A stretch of 64,000 nt of DNA, from assembly GCA_963925735.1 (NCBI GenBank), contig CAWUUH010000014.1:53774-117773 (forward strand). The letters run 5' to 3'. The notes under the pieces are model-generated. The model saw only the letters and a list, made by a program, of their open reading frames with translations. It was not told the DNA's origin and searched no databases. The first letter of the stretch is position 1. Each line of letters opens with the position of its first letter. Of this stretch, positions 36,113-45,820 are shown piece by piece. A program made the position numbers and the translations under genes. This DNA is from UBA4582 sp013204195. Its GTDB lineage: Bacteria; Pseudomonadota; Gammaproteobacteria; Pseudomonadales; Azotimanducaceae.

Positions 36113-37998
36113 TCATTGCCACTTCAGGTCATGTAGATCACGGCAAAACCTTATTGGTTCATGGTATTACTGGTATTGAGACAGACCGCCTAGAGGAAGA
36201 AAAGGCCCGAGGACTAACAATCGACTTAGGCTTTGCCTACACGACTATCGACGGCATTCGCCTCGGCTTTATCGACGTCCCAGGCCACATCAAGTTCATC
36301 AGCAATATGTTAGCCGGCGTCAGCGCCATTGATTTTGGCCTACTCGTTATTGCTGCCGACGACGGCCCCATGCCTCAAACCGCCGAACATCTGGCGATAC
36401 TGAACCTCATTGGCATCAAACAAGGTGCGGTAGTACTCACCAAGATTGACCGGGTGCCGCCAGAGCGTATCGCCGCGGCTCAAAGGGAAATACAGACCCT
36501 GACCCGCGGCACTTTTCTCGAAAATGCTAACGTATTTCCCGTTTCTGGTACGCAACGCACTGGCATTAACCAACTCACTACCTTTTTGATCAAAACCGCC
36601 CGCAGCCTGCAGCGACACCAACAGCAAGGTCACTTTCGTCTGGCTATAGACCGGTCTTTTTCGGTGAAGGGCGCAGGCCAGGTAGTGACTGGCTCGGTGA
36701 TCTCGGGGCACGTGCTGATGAACGACGAATTAATACTTGCGCCCCAGGGTGTATCTGTCAGAGTACGCTCGATTCATCGACAGAACGAAGCTGCTGAGGA
36801 AGGTCAACCAGGCGATCGTTGCGCTATTAATATTGCAGGTAACGACCTCGCTAAGGCCCAACTTCATCGCGGCAACTACCTCACCAGCAACCCTCACCAT
36901 CAAGTCACTAGCCGCTGCGATATTCTCGCCACGCTGCTGCCGTCAGAGACTATGGGCTTAAAGCACTCAACGCCGGTGCACGTTCATTGCGGCGCCAATC
37001 ACGTCACTGGTCGATTGATTACCCTGGAGGGCCAAGGCCTTGCGCCTGGCAAAACTGCCATGGCACAACTAATTCTAGCCGAACCTATCAATCTATGGTT
37101 TGGAGACCAGTTAATCATACGTGACCAGTCGGCAGCACGGACTCTTGGAGGCGGTCGCGTTCTCGACCCTGCAGCGCCAGGGCGCGGCCGCACCAGTCTA
37201 AGGCGACTGGCAGAACTCAGCTTACTCGCCGAGCCAAAACCCCTGACCGAGATACTCAAGAACTGGCTTCAAGCCCGACCCGATGGCAGCAGTCGCGCCC
37301 AATTGAGTCGTCTGTTCAATTTGACAGACATTGAAATCGACACCTTGCTCGCGACCAACACCTTCATTGAAAACAAGCATGGCATTATCGCGCCAGAGAT
37401 TCTCCAACGGCACCAACAGCAAACGCTGAGAGCCATCGAACAGTGGCAAACAGCCAACCCGCAACAACCCGGCTTGCCACTCCAGCAGATTGCTAGCCTG
37501 ACCCGCATCAACAATGGCTTGCTCAGCCTTTGTCTGGAAATGCTCATCAAAGACAAGCATCTCTCGTTGGATGGTAATCTCTACCGACTACCAAACCATG
37601 CAGCGCAATTGAGCCCGCCACTGATATCTCTTTGGGCTCGAGTTGAACCCTTATTGGCGCAAGAGCCGACCAAACCACCGGTTCTTCATGAACTCGCCAA
37701 ACAACTCAGCATGGAACCCATCGCGGCAACAAAGCTGCTGAATCAACTGGTGGGCGCCGGATTTTTGCTCAAACCTGTCGCTAACCGCTACTTCTTGCCT
37801 GCCGGTCTGGAGCGTTTAAGAGAACTCGTGATCGAGACCGCACATGGCAGCGACGCGCAGGGATTTGGTGTTGCAGACTTCAGAGACAGTTGCGGCATAG
37901 GTCGCAATCTCTGCATCGAAATACTTGAGTACTTTGACCGAACTGGCGTGACCCAAAGAATCGGCGATCGGCGCAAACTTCGAAACCCCGGAATATAA
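36109..37998 (+). CDS. selB: Selenocysteine-specific translation elongation factor
   Basis: A 629-residue GTPase that brings Sec-tRNA(Sec) to UGA codons marked by a SECIS hairpin. The G1 motif GHVDHGKT is at residue 7, the G3 motif DVPGHIKF near 57, and the G4 motif TKID near 108. EF-Tu-like domains II and III follow, and the C-terminal third consists of four winged helices that bind the SECIS RNA. E. coli SelB is 614 aa. Together with selA it shows that the organism uses selenocysteine; selC, selD and any selenoprotein gene are outside the window. Confidence 0.97.
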   Translation: MIIATSGHVDHGKTLLVHGITGIETDRLEEEKARGLTIDLGFAYTTIDGIRLGFIDVPGHIKFISNMLAGVSAIDFGLLVIAADDGPMPQTAEHLAILNLIGIKQGAVVLTKIDRVPPERIAAAQREIQTLTRGTFLENANVFPVSGTQRTGINQLTTFLIKTARSLQRHQQQGHFRLAIDRSFSVKGAGQVVTGSVISGHVLMNDELILAPQGVSVRVRSIHRQNEAAEEGQPGDRCAINIAGNDLAKAQLHRGNYLTSNPHHQVTSRCDILATLLPSETMGLKHSTPVHVHCGANHVTGRLITLEGQGLAPGKTAMAQLILAEPINLWFGDQLIIRDQSAARTLGGGRVLDPAAPGRGRTSLRRLAELSLLAEPKPLTEILKNWLQARPDGSSRAQLSRLFNLTDIEIDTLLATNTFIENKHGIIAPEILQRHQQQTLRAIEQWQTANPQQPGLPLQQIASLTRINNGLLSLCLEMLIKDKHLSLDGNLYRLPNHAAQLSPPLISLWARVEPLLAQEPTKPPVLHELAKQLSMEPIAATKLLNQLVGAGFLLKPVANRYFLPAGLERLRELVIETAHGSDAQGFGVADFRDSCGIGRNLCIEILEYFDRTGVTQRIGDRRKLRNPGI

Positions 37999-38020
37999 CC
38001 AAAGAACCACAGGAATGCCC

Positions 38021-38878
38021 ATGTCCAAATTTAAACAACAAGTCGCCGCCATAACTGGCGCTGGCTCGGGAATGGGTCGCGCCCTAGCACAATCATTGGC
38101 CCAGCAAGGCTGTCACCTAGCGATCGCTGACATCAACCAGAAAGGCTTAAGTGAAACTGTTAGCAGCATCACTGATCAGCTCAGCGACCTCAGGGCAGTC
38201 AAGATCACAACCCATATCGTTGATGTCGCCGACCGACAGGCCATGGTGAAATTTGCGGCTGATGTTGTCGATGAGCACGGCAAGGTTAATATGATTTTCA
38301 ACAATGCCGGCGTCACCGTCATCGATAGCGTTGAGCATATGAGTGACGATAATTTCGAATGGTTAATGGGCATCAATTTCTGGGGCGTGGTTAATGGTAC
38401 TCGTGCGTTTTTACCGCATCTGAGCCAAACTGAACCAGGGCATATCGTTAACACCTCAAGTATATTTGGCACCATTGCTGTACCCGGCCAATCCGCTTAT
38501 AACGCCTCAAAATTTGCCGTCCGCGGCTTCACTTATGCGTTACGGATGGAGTTAGCCGAGACTCATCCACTACTGGGTGTCAGCTGTGTCCAGCCTGGCG
38601 GCGTCAAAACCAACATCGTTAAAGACTCTCGTTATTTGCCCAGCGACAATGCCGCCCCCACTAAAGAGGAAGTCAGTGCTAAATTTGAGAGCCTCGCTGG
38701 CTTGAGCCCAAGTCAGGCGGCCGATAAAATTTTGCGCGGTGTGAAGAAAAATAAGGCTCAAATTCTGGTAGGCAAAGATGCCTGGTTGCTGGCTCTGCTT
38801 GAAAGAATAGTTCCGATCGGCTACATGCGCCTAGTTGCCAAGGGTTTTAGCCAACAGAATTCTAACTTAAAGCCTTGA
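38021..38878 (+). CDS. SDR family NAD(P)-dependent oxidoreductase
   Basis: A 285-residue classical short-chain dehydrogenase. The cofactor motif ITGAGSGMG is near residue 12, NNAG near 92, and the catalytic Ser/Tyr-x3-Lys are in NTSSIFG and YNASK (near residue 155). The ATG used has AGGA 6 nt upstream; an ATG two codons earlier is too close to it. The C-terminal part (RGVKKNKAQILVGKDAW, near residue 240) is shared with SDRs of fatty-acid or sterol type, but the substrate is unknown. It is the last gene of the plus-strand run after selB, with a 22-nt gap. Confidence 0.88.
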   Translation: MSKFKQQVAAITGAGSGMGRALAQSLAQQGCHLAIADINQKGLSETVSSITDQLSDLRAVKITTHIVDVADRQAMVKFAADVVDEHGKVNMIFNNAGVTVIDSVEHMSDDNFEWLMGINFWGVVNGTRAFLPHLSQTEPGHIVNTSSIFGTIAVPGQSAYNASKFAVRGFTYALRMELAETHPLLGVSCVQPGGVKTNIVKDSRYLPSDNAAPTKEEVSAKFESLAGLSPSQAADKILRGVKKNKAQILVGKDAWLLALLERIVPIGYMRLVAKGFSQQNSNLKP

Positions 38879-38971
38879 CGCCCGCTCACCGTTCGGTGCC
38901 GTCACAGACTCACCGACACTGGCAATGTGACAGCTGTAAGTCACGAACCGAGGACAAATAGCCCTTCACGC

Positions 38972-39820
38972 TTAACTTTCGATCGGTATACCAAGTCGGG
39001 TCAGGTAGGCATCGATCAACCACCGGGAAATAGCGACTTTACCGGGTATCATCGGCAGTTGCTGACAATCGAACCATTGGGCGTCAGCTATCTCCTCTTC
39101 CTGCAGAACAATATCGCCAGACTCGTATTCCGCGTGAAACCCGAGCATCAAAGAGTTCGGAAACGGCCACGGCTGACTGCCATGGTACTCAAGGTTCGTG
39201 ACATTCACGCCCACTTCTTCCTTCACCTCCCTAATCACCGTCTCTTCGATAGATTCGCCAGGCTCAACAAAGCCAGCAAGGGTGCTGTACATACCTTGCG
39301 GAAACCGCTGATTGCGGGCGAGTAAAACCTCTCCCTGGCGGTGAATTAGGACAATAATGGACGGCGATAATCGAGGATAGCTGTGAATTTTGCAGGCCTG
39401 GCAGATCATCGCACGATCCCGGCTATGTTCTATCGCTGGGAGACCGCAACGGCCGCAAAATTGGTGCGATCGATACCAGTCAACAATTTGAGCCGCACGG
39501 CCGGCCAGACTGAATGTCAGATTATCTGTATGCCCAAATAAGCTTCGTAATCCACCAAAGGACTCACCCTCGATACCGGTAGTTTCAACAGTAAAACACG
39601 GCATGTCGGCCATTCGACCCATATAGTGCACCTTACTAGGTGTTCCGTGGAACTGCACAGCCTCCGCATGCCCCATGGGTTGCCACTGACCTGCGGTGTC
39701 AAACCGCAGCAAAATATCACTGCCTTTGAAGACGAAGTAGTAGCCTGTTTGATACGCTTCCGGGGAGATAACCTCGGAAACAAAATCTGTCGCGGGTTCG
39801 GGCCAGACAAAAAGACTCAT
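38972..39820 (-). CDS. nudC: NAD+ diphosphatase / RNA decapping hydrolase NudC
   Basis: A 282-residue Nudix hydrolase that splits NAD(H) and removes NAD caps from RNA. A zinc ribbon (FCGRCG ... CQACKIHSYPR, near residues 125-148) precedes the Nudix box GFVEPGESIEETVIREVKEEVG (shown in shortened form: GFVEPGE...REVKEEVG, near residue 192), and the SQPWPFPNSLM motif specific for NudC follows. The ATG overlaps the dnaQ stop as ATGA and has AGAGG upstream. Confidence 0.93.
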   Translation of the reverse strand: MSLFVWPEPATDFVSEVISPEAYQTGYYFVFKGSDILLRFDTAGQWQPMGHAEAVQFHGTPSKVHYMGRMADMPCFTVETTGIEGESFGGLRSLFGHTDNLTFSLAGRAAQIVDWYRSHQFCGRCGLPAIEHSRDRAMICQACKIHSYPRLSPSIIVLIHRQGEVLLARNQRFPQGMYSTLAGFVEPGESIEETVIREVKEEVGVNVTNLEYHGSQPWPFPNSLMLGFHAEYESGDIVLQEEEIADAQWFDCQQLPMIPGKVAISRWLIDAYLTRLGIPIES

Positions 39821-40542
39821 GGGCTTACCTCTTGAATTAGTTGTTGCCACACACAGTTGCCGTTGGATGATTCGGCTAGCCCCTGTAGCTTTTCCTCATG
39901 CCGTTTGAGCTCGTCCAAACTGGCGTAGATAACCTTGAGCGGCTGACGATCTGCGGGTAATCGATGCCACTCTCCGCCAGGTGCGTTCCCATCGGCCTCA
40001 CTTTCGCCAAGGCTCAAGGTAACCTGGCCACCTGTCATCAGCAAATAGACATCTGCGAGAATCTCGGCATCCAACAGGGCACCATGTAAATCGCGTTGCG
40101 AATTGTCAACCGTATAACGCTTACACAATGCATCCAGATTGTTTTTCTGTCCTGGGTGCTTTTTCCTTGCCAGCGCTAAGCTATCAACCACCGTGCAGTA
40201 GTCAGTAATGACCCCAAGCTTAGGTGATAGGCGGCGCATCTCGTGATTGATAAAAGCCACATCAAAAGCCGAATTATGAATGACGAGTTCCGCACCTTTG
40301 ACGAAATCAAGGAAACTATCAAAAATATCAGCAAACAGCGGTTTGTCCGCAAGAAACTCACTGGTAATACCGTGCACCTCAAGCGCCCCGTCATCACTCT
40401 CTCGTTGTGGGTTCACGTATTGATGTAATTTCCTTTTGGTCAGCTTCCGATCGATGATCTCGACGCAGCCGATCTCCAGAATTCGATGTCCGAGCTCAAC
40501 CTCAAGTCCCGTGGTCTCCGTATCCAATACTACCTGGCGCAT
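39817..40542 (-). CDS. dnaQ: DNA polymerase III subunit epsilon
   Basis: A 241-residue 3'-5' proofreading exonuclease. The three Exo motifs are LDTETTGLE (residue 6), HNSAFDVAFINHE (near 93) and HGALLDAEILADVYL (near 158), with the catalytic acidic residues and His in place. A clamp-binding-like QVTLSL follows at about 180. E. coli DnaQ is 243 aa. It lies 49 nt after rnhA on the same strand and is coupled to nudC downstream. Confidence 0.97.
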   Translation of the reverse strand: MRQVVLDTETTGLEVELGHRILEIGCVEIIDRKLTKRKLHQYVNPQRESDDGALEVHGITSEFLADKPLFADIFDSFLDFVKGAELVIHNSAFDVAFINHEMRRLSPKLGVITDYCTVVDSLALARKKHPGQKNNLDALCKRYTVDNSQRDLHGALLDAEILADVYLLMTGGQVTLSLGESEADGNAPGGEWHRLPADRQPLKVIYASLDELKRHEEKLQGLAESSNGNCVWQQLIQEVSP

Positions 40543-40591
40543 CCCTACCTCAAATTAAGTGTTTAATACCGTATTCGCTTGATTGCGGCGC

Positions 40592-41026
40592 CTAAGGCAG
40601 GTCATCAATACCTTGATTCGCCAACTCGTCGGCAATTTCATTTTCGCGATGACCGCTGTGTCCTTTTACCCAATGCCAATGAACCTCATGGACCGACACC
40701 AACTTGTCCAACTCTTGCCATAGATCTACATTTTTTACGGGCTGTCGACTGGCAGTCCGCCACCCCCTCTGCTTCCAGCCGGCGATCCACTCGGTAATGC
40801 CCTTGCGAACGTACTGGGAGTCTGTCGTCAAGTCGACCCGACTGGATCTGTTGAGCGCTTCCAAGCCTTTAATCGCTGCGGTCAACTCCATCCGATTGTT
40901 AGTCGTCGCTGTCTCACCGCCCCAAAGACGCTTTTCCTTCTCGCCGTAACGCAATAACACGCCCCATCCACCAGGGCCTGGATTACCTCGACAGGCGCCA
41001 TCAGTAAACATTTCCACCGTCGGCAT
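40592..41026 (-). CDS. rnhA: Ribonuclease HI
   Basis: A 144-residue enzyme that cuts RNA in RNA-DNA hybrids. The catalytic residues are visible in FTDGACRGNPGPGGWG (Asp9), NRMELTAAIKGLE (Glu47), TTDSQYV (Asp69) and, in the C-terminal part, HRENEIADELAN (Asp133). It starts 3 nt after the methyltransferase stop and runs in the same direction as dnaQ, unlike the divergent pair in E. coli. Confidence 0.97.
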   Translation of the reverse strand: MPTVEMFTDGACRGNPGPGGWGVLLRYGEKEKRLWGGETATTNNRMELTAAIKGLEALNRSSRVDLTTDSQYVRKGITEWIAGWKQRGWRTASRQPVKNVDLWQELDKLVSVHEVHWHWVKGHSGHRENEIADELANQGIDDLP

Positions 41027-41029
41027 TCG

Positions 41030-41794
41030 CTAATCCGGCTTATCTGGAGTTGAGTTCCGCTGAGCGACACCTCGACCCACTACCGGCCTAACCAAACGGA
41101 GACGCCCAAATGCGCGCTCTCGCTGCCATCGGGGCTTAATCGGCGTCATGCTACCCACTTGCTTGCTGGCGACGATTACATAGATGGCCCCAAAAGGCCA
41201 GTTGGCATTGCGACTCAGGCCCTGACTGTAATCGGGGATTTCACCCGTATAGCCTTCCAGCGGTAAACCATAGCTTGTGTACTGGGCTCGATCGATCTTG
41301 AAATCCAATAGGGTTAGCCAATCCATGATCCTGGCGGGACGAATAAATCGACCGAACCAGGGGGCTGTATCACGCAGCTTTCCTATAGGCTGATAAGCGC
41401 CCCAGAGGCTGATGGGATTGAAACCAACGATAACCACATGACCGGAAGGTAATGAGATTCTTCCTGCCTCACGTAAAATCTGTTGCGGAGACTCGTAAAA
41501 ATCGAGGATGTGATGGAGTAACACCACATCCATACTATCGTTCGAAAAGGGAAGTTTCGTCGCCTGACCAATGAGGGGATTTTTATCATCAGCGCGAGTC
41601 CCCATCGCGAACTTATGCAAAATCGGACTGACAGAAAACAAAGGCTTATTCTGCACACTTAATTGCAGCAGGTCATAACCAAAGCAATTCGGCAGCACCT
41701 GATCGATGATGGCCCCTTCAGACGCCAGAACATAGGAGCCTAACGGCGAATCAAACCAAGACCGCACATCCTGCAATGTTTTATCTGTACTCAA
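41030..41794 (-). CDS. SAM-dependent methyltransferase (YafS-like)
   Basis: A 254-residue class I methyltransferase-fold protein. SNDSMDVVLLHHILDFYESPQQILREA (near residue 82) is the post-II motif region with the usual D/E, and GHVVIVGFNPISLWG follows. The typical N-terminal glycine-rich SAM motif is weak. Its position next to rnhA and dnaQ matches yafS of E. coli. The substrate is unknown. The gloB gene usually found beside yafS is missing here. Confidence 0.83.
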   Translation of the reverse strand: MSTDKTLQDVRSWFDSPLGSYVLASEGAIIDQVLPNCFGYDLLQLSVQNKPLFSVSPILHKFAMGTRADDKNPLIGQATKLPFSNDSMDVVLLHHILDFYESPQQILREAGRISLPSGHVVIVGFNPISLWGAYQPIGKLRDTAPWFGRFIRPARIMDWLTLLDFKIDRAQYTSYGLPLEGYTGEIPDYSQGLSRNANWPFGAIYVIVASKQVGSMTPIKPRWQRERAFGRLRLVRPVVGRGVAQRNSTPDKPD

Positions 41795-41918
41795 CCGCTA
41801 TGCACCTCGAGCCAACACCGTTGCGGATGTCATTCAGCGTTAGTAGATCATCCACAATCAGACTATAATCTGGCTTGCGCCAGCCTACAGCCCGCCACAA
41901 GAGAATAAGACCATCTAC

Positions 41919-43661
41919 ATGAAGTATTTTCGCCAGTTTAGCACTATTTTCGCACTTGTTGTCATGCTCGGTGCTTGCCAGATTTTAGAAACCCTACCGT
42001 TTAACGCACAACCTGACCCCACAGCCGCAGCCAAAGGGTCGGACCTCCTGGCCGAGAATGCACTCGAAGACTCTAGCCGAGATATTCTAGCTGCAGAGGA
42101 TGATATCGTGCTCGCTGCGGCAATGCCCGGAGACGATGACGACTTGGATCCAGAATATTCTGCCAAGCAGATCGCGATGGAAGCCGAAGCCACGTTGCAG
42201 CCTGACAGCCTGCCTTTAGTTAATACTGATCTCTGGCAACGTATACGGGATGGCTTCTCACTTGAACATCATCTGGATGAGGCCAGAGTCCAATCGGAGC
42301 TGCGCTGGTATGCCAACCATCCTGAGTACTTGAACCGCGTTGCTACCCGCGCCAGTCGATACTTGTTTCATATTGTCGACGCGCTGGAGCAGCGCCAGAT
42401 GCCTATGGAACTGGCATTGCTACCCATCGTTGAGAGCGCATTCGACCCTTTCGCCTACTCTCATGGTCGAGCCTCAGGACTCTGGCAATTTATTCCCGCC
42501 ACTGGGCGCACCTATGGCATGCAGGTAGATTATTGGCACGATGGACGACGAGACGTCCGCGCCGCGACCACAGGTGCCATCAACTACCTGGATCGATTGC
42601 ATAGCCGCCTCGATGACGACTGGTTTCTCGCGCTGGCAGCTTATAACTCAGGAGAAGGTAATGTTCGTTATTCCATGCGCAAAAACTCTAAGGCAGGCAA
42701 GCCGCTAGATTTCTTCTCCCTTGGATTATTGAAGGAAACACGCGCCTACGTACCTCGACTACTGGCCATCAGCGCCATCATCGCCGACCCCGCTAAATAC
42801 AACATTGAATTATTACCGATTGCCAACGAACCTTACTGGGAGATGGTCAATACCGGCTCACAATTAGATCTGTCTGTCGCAGCAGAAATCGCCGAAATTT
42901 CAATCGACGAACTCTATTTGCTCAATCCAGCCTTTAACAAGTGGTCGACTCACCCCGACGGCCCCCATGAACTGCTGCTACCACGACAGCAAGCAGATAC
43001 TTTTCGGGTGAATCTGGCGGCTCTACCCCTTAACCAACGACTCAGCTGGCAGCGCCACAAGGTAAAATCTGGCGAGTCACTGGGGGTCATCGCGCAAAAA
43101 TACAATACTTCAGTAGCCACCCTGCAGCTGGCAAACAAGATCAAAGGCAACCTGATCCGTGCAGGTCAATCGCTCATGATTCCAGTCGCCCGCGGCTCTA
43201 GCGAAACCTATGAACTCAGTGCCAACGAACGGTTAAAGTCTCGTCAGAACTATACAGAAAAGAAAACTGGCGTAGCACCCACTCGCTATATCGTCCGCCA
43301 AGGCGATTCATTCTGGGAAATTGCCCAAACATTCAAAGTGTCGATGCGTGCACTGGCAAAGTGGAATGGCATGGCCACAACCGAGACACTGATACCTGGT
43401 AAAGAGCTGGTCATCTTTTCCACTTTAACGCAACCGGCTGCAACGACGTTGGCAACGCTAGCCAAGTTGCCGGAGAGCCCAGAGGTCATTCGAAAGGTTA
43501 ATTATCGGGTACGCTCCGGCGAGTCGTTGGAACGCATTGCCAGTAAATTCAATCTACCGGTCGCCAGTGTCAAGCAGTGGAATGAGAAGCTGGGACGTAA
43601 GAAGTATATTCAACCCGGTGATCGCGTCACCTTATACGTAGACGTAACGCAAACAGAGTAG
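41919..43661 (+). CDS. mltD: Membrane-bound lytic murein transglycosylase D
   Basis: A 580-residue lipoprotein (lipobox MLGAC, Cys20) that cleaves peptidoglycan. The SLT domain (about 130-280) has the catalytic Glu in LLPIVESAFDPFAYSHGRASGLWQF and AAYNSGEGNVRY. Three LysM repeats follow, beginning HKVKSGESL (near residue 382), YIVRQGDSF (near 457) and YRVRSGESL (near 530). An acidic linker (about 30-85) precedes the catalytic domain. It is divergent from the methyltransferase gene. Confidence 0.96.
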   Translation: MKYFRQFSTIFALVVMLGACQILETLPFNAQPDPTAAAKGSDLLAENALEDSSRDILAAEDDIVLAAAMPGDDDDLDPEYSAKQIAMEAEATLQPDSLPLVNTDLWQRIRDGFSLEHHLDEARVQSELRWYANHPEYLNRVATRASRYLFHIVDALEQRQMPMELALLPIVESAFDPFAYSHGRASGLWQFIPATGRTYGMQVDYWHDGRRDVRAATTGAINYLDRLHSRLDDDWFLALAAYNSGEGNVRYSMRKNSKAGKPLDFFSLGLLKETRAYVPRLLAISAIIADPAKYNIELLPIANEPYWEMVNTGSQLDLSVAAEIAEISIDELYLLNPAFNKWSTHPDGPHELLLPRQQADTFRVNLAALPLNQRLSWQRHKVKSGESLGVIAQKYNTSVATLQLANKIKGNLIRAGQSLMIPVARGSSETYELSANERLKSRQNYTEKKTGVAPTRYIVRQGDSFWEIAQTFKVSMRALAKWNGMATTETLIPGKELVIFSTLTQPAATTLATLAKLPESPEVIRKVNYRVRSGESLERIASKFNLPVASVKQWNEKLGRKKYIQPGDRVTLYVDVTQTE

Positions 43662-43680
43662 ACGTAACACAAACAGAGTA
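43641..43680. repeat. 20-nt tandem duplication across the mltD stop
   Basis: GACGTAACGCAAACAGAGTA is followed at once by the same 20 nt with one change (CGC to CAC). The mltD stop codon TAG is formed at the junction of the two copies. Confidence 0.92.
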
Positions 43681-43813
43681 AACGGCCAGAGGTGCCCCGC
43701 GTTACTCTGTGCCGACTTTGCTTGGCAAGGCCATGCCCAGTCCAAGACGTGCTGTTTGAGCCCTAGATCTACTCAAGAGGACTGCAAACAGCAAACGCCC
43801 TTCACTTCAGCGA

Positions 43814-45697
43814 TTAGTTCGACCGATTAACCGTCGCATTCAATGCCAACCCCTCGCGCCAATCCAGAAAATCACCGGAGCCTTGTTGTGAGGAGAGTAT
43901 ACGCGCTAGGCTCGCGACATTCTGAACGTCGTCACCGGCGGACTTATTTTGGACATTCGTTACGCTGACGATAGCCGCATCCCCATCACCCAGCAAGGTA
44001 TAGCCAACCGACTTATTACCCTCTCGTGGACGCGGCAAACTAAACGCATAACGACCGATATCTGCTGCCAGGTTGGGTTGATTACGCTGCGCTTTAGCAA
44101 CAACAGACCAAACTAAATCAAACTGGTCTGCCACATAGCGCGCACCGGAACCACCCTCAAGCATAGCAACTATCTCTTTAGATTGAGATTCAGCCAAGAC
44201 AACCGCCTTGTCTCGGGCCAATTTTTCCCTGATCAAATCAGTCACTACAGCTAACGCCTTTACTTCCTGAGGCTGGTATTTTTTCAGTCGAAGCACGATG
44301 TGATGGTTAGGGTCAATCTCGATCAAGCTACTGTTGTTACCTTCAAGTAACACATCAGGACTAAAGGCTGCATTAGCCACGGCTGGCGTCGCCAGGATTC
44401 CATCAATGGCATCACGGGAGCTCGGACCGGTAGATTCGATGTTCAAGCCTAGCGCTTCACTGATTTCAAAAAGGTCTCTAGTCTCAAATGCTAGTTCACT
44501 CATACGAGCAGACTGCTGCACAAAGGCATCTTCAGCTCGATTCTCTCGAAGTCTAGCTTCCACGCGATCGCGCACGTCAGCATAATTCGGGACTTTAGCG
44601 GGTTCGATATCAGTAATCTTGATCAAGTGGAACCCGAATTCGGTCAACACTGGCGGAGACATTTCGTTTAACCCAAGATCATAAGCAACTTTTTCGAATT
44701 CCTCGACAAAAGTCCCGGGTGTATTAAACCCCAGATCACCGCCATTCTCGGCCGAACCTGTATCAGATGAATATTCTTGTGCCAGTTGAGCAAAATCTTC
44801 GCCACCGAGGATGCGTTGGTACACCTCATCAATCCTGACTTTCGCGTCGGCTTCGCTGGTCTGATCATTAACCTCGACAAGTATGTGTGCAACTCGACGA
44901 CGCTCATCTTCTGCATAAAGGTCTTTATTCTCATCAAAGAATGCTAATAGATCGTCCTCATTTACATTTACGCCAGCAATTAGATCGGCGCGTTTGAGCT
45001 CGACATAGTCAACATCTACAGTCTCGGCGGACATGAAGTCGGCCTGATTTGCGTCGTAGTAGCTGACTATCTCGACATCAGACACTTCCATTGCGCTCTT
45101 CATCTCATCAACATCGATCCGTAAAAACGCTACATCACGGGTTTGCTGAGCCAAACTACTGGTTCTCAAGACCTGAGATTCGGTTAAAAAGGCGGTGTTC
45201 CGAATACCTGTGGTCAATTGCTGAAAGGACTTGTCTCTGCGCATTTCTTCACGATAGTTCAGTGCAGTGTAACCCGCCCCACCAAGCACCAATTGGAATT
45301 GACCCGGATCAAATACGCCATCGACCTGAAAAATCGGAGTGGACACGATTTCAGCATCTAGCCGTTGATCGGAATATTGCAGCTCCATGGACTGGCCTGC
45401 CTGAATCAAAATTTTGCGATCAATCAGATTTTGTAAAACACTCTGGCGTAACTGGTCTTCATCGATATCAGCGGCGGACGTATTTTGAGACAACAGCAAA
45501 CGCCGACCGCGCTCAACCGCAACCTCCATCTCCTGTTGCGTAACAGCCTGGCCGTCAACCGTCGCAACTTTGGCTACCGGCGTGAGGAAGGTCGTAATAG
45601 ACCCCATTCCGAACAAGGCAAAAACCACGATAATCAAACCGACGATAATCTTCGCGATCACACCGTCTGATTTGTCTCTTAAATTCTGGATTGACAT
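43814..45697 (-). CDS. ppiD: Peptidyl-prolyl cis-trans isomerase / periplasmic chaperone PpiD
   Basis: A 627-residue inner-membrane-anchored foldase. One membrane helix (about residues 14-36), a SurA-N-like chaperone region, a parvulin domain (about 260-360) with VAHILVEVNDQ, DFAQLAQEYSSDTGSAENGGDLGF and FGFHLIKITDIEPAKVP, then a large C-terminal chaperone region. The ATG has GAGGA 6 nt upstream. An earlier in-frame start would fall within the hupB terminator hairpin and is unlikely. It follows hupB as in E. coli. Confidence 0.95.
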   Translation of the reverse strand: MSIQNLRDKSDGVIAKIIVGLIIVVFALFGMGSITTFLTPVAKVATVDGQAVTQQEMEVAVERGRRLLLSQNTSAADIDEDQLRQSVLQNLIDRKILIQAGQSMELQYSDQRLDAEIVSTPIFQVDGVFDPGQFQLVLGGAGYTALNYREEMRRDKSFQQLTTGIRNTAFLTESQVLRTSSLAQQTRDVAFLRIDVDEMKSAMEVSDVEIVSYYDANQADFMSAETVDVDYVELKRADLIAGVNVNEDDLLAFFDENKDLYAEDERRRVAHILVEVNDQTSEADAKVRIDEVYQRILGGEDFAQLAQEYSSDTGSAENGGDLGFNTPGTFVEEFEKVAYDLGLNEMSPPVLTEFGFHLIKITDIEPAKVPNYADVRDRVEARLRENRAEDAFVQQSARMSELAFETRDLFEISEALGLNIESTGPSSRDAIDGILATPAVANAAFSPDVLLEGNNSSLIEIDPNHHIVLRLKKYQPQEVKALAVVTDLIREKLARDKAVVLAESQSKEIVAMLEGGSGARYVADQFDLVWSVVAKAQRNQPNLAADIGRYAFSLPRPREGNKSVGYTLLGDGDAAIVSVTNVQNKSAGDDVQNVASLARILSSQQGSGDFLDWREGLALNATVNRSN

Positions 45698-45714
45698 TCG
45701 ATTCCTCATCAAAT

Positions 45715-45748
45715 AATAAAAAAATGGCGCATACAAGATGCGCCATTT
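45715..45748 (-). terminator. Rho-independent terminator of hupB
   Basis: An 11-bp perfect stem (AAATGGCGCAT / ATGCGCCATTT) with a 5-nt loop, followed on the minus strand by a run of seven T. It sits between hupB and ppiD. Confidence 0.85.
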
Positions 45749-45820
45749 AGAACTACATTTGGTCTTATTTTAACGCTAACCATTCACTGAAAAATAGCTA
45801 ACACGACCATATTTAACGAC

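Noticed and set aside
38879..38971. Possible tRNA-Sec near selAB
   Set aside because: The stretch between the SDR and nudC genes has about the right length, but no acceptor stem, anticodon UCA or proper T arm could be built.
45697..45736. Longer N terminus for PpiD
   Set aside because: It would run into the hupB terminator hairpin, and the ATG at 45697 has a good GAGGA site.
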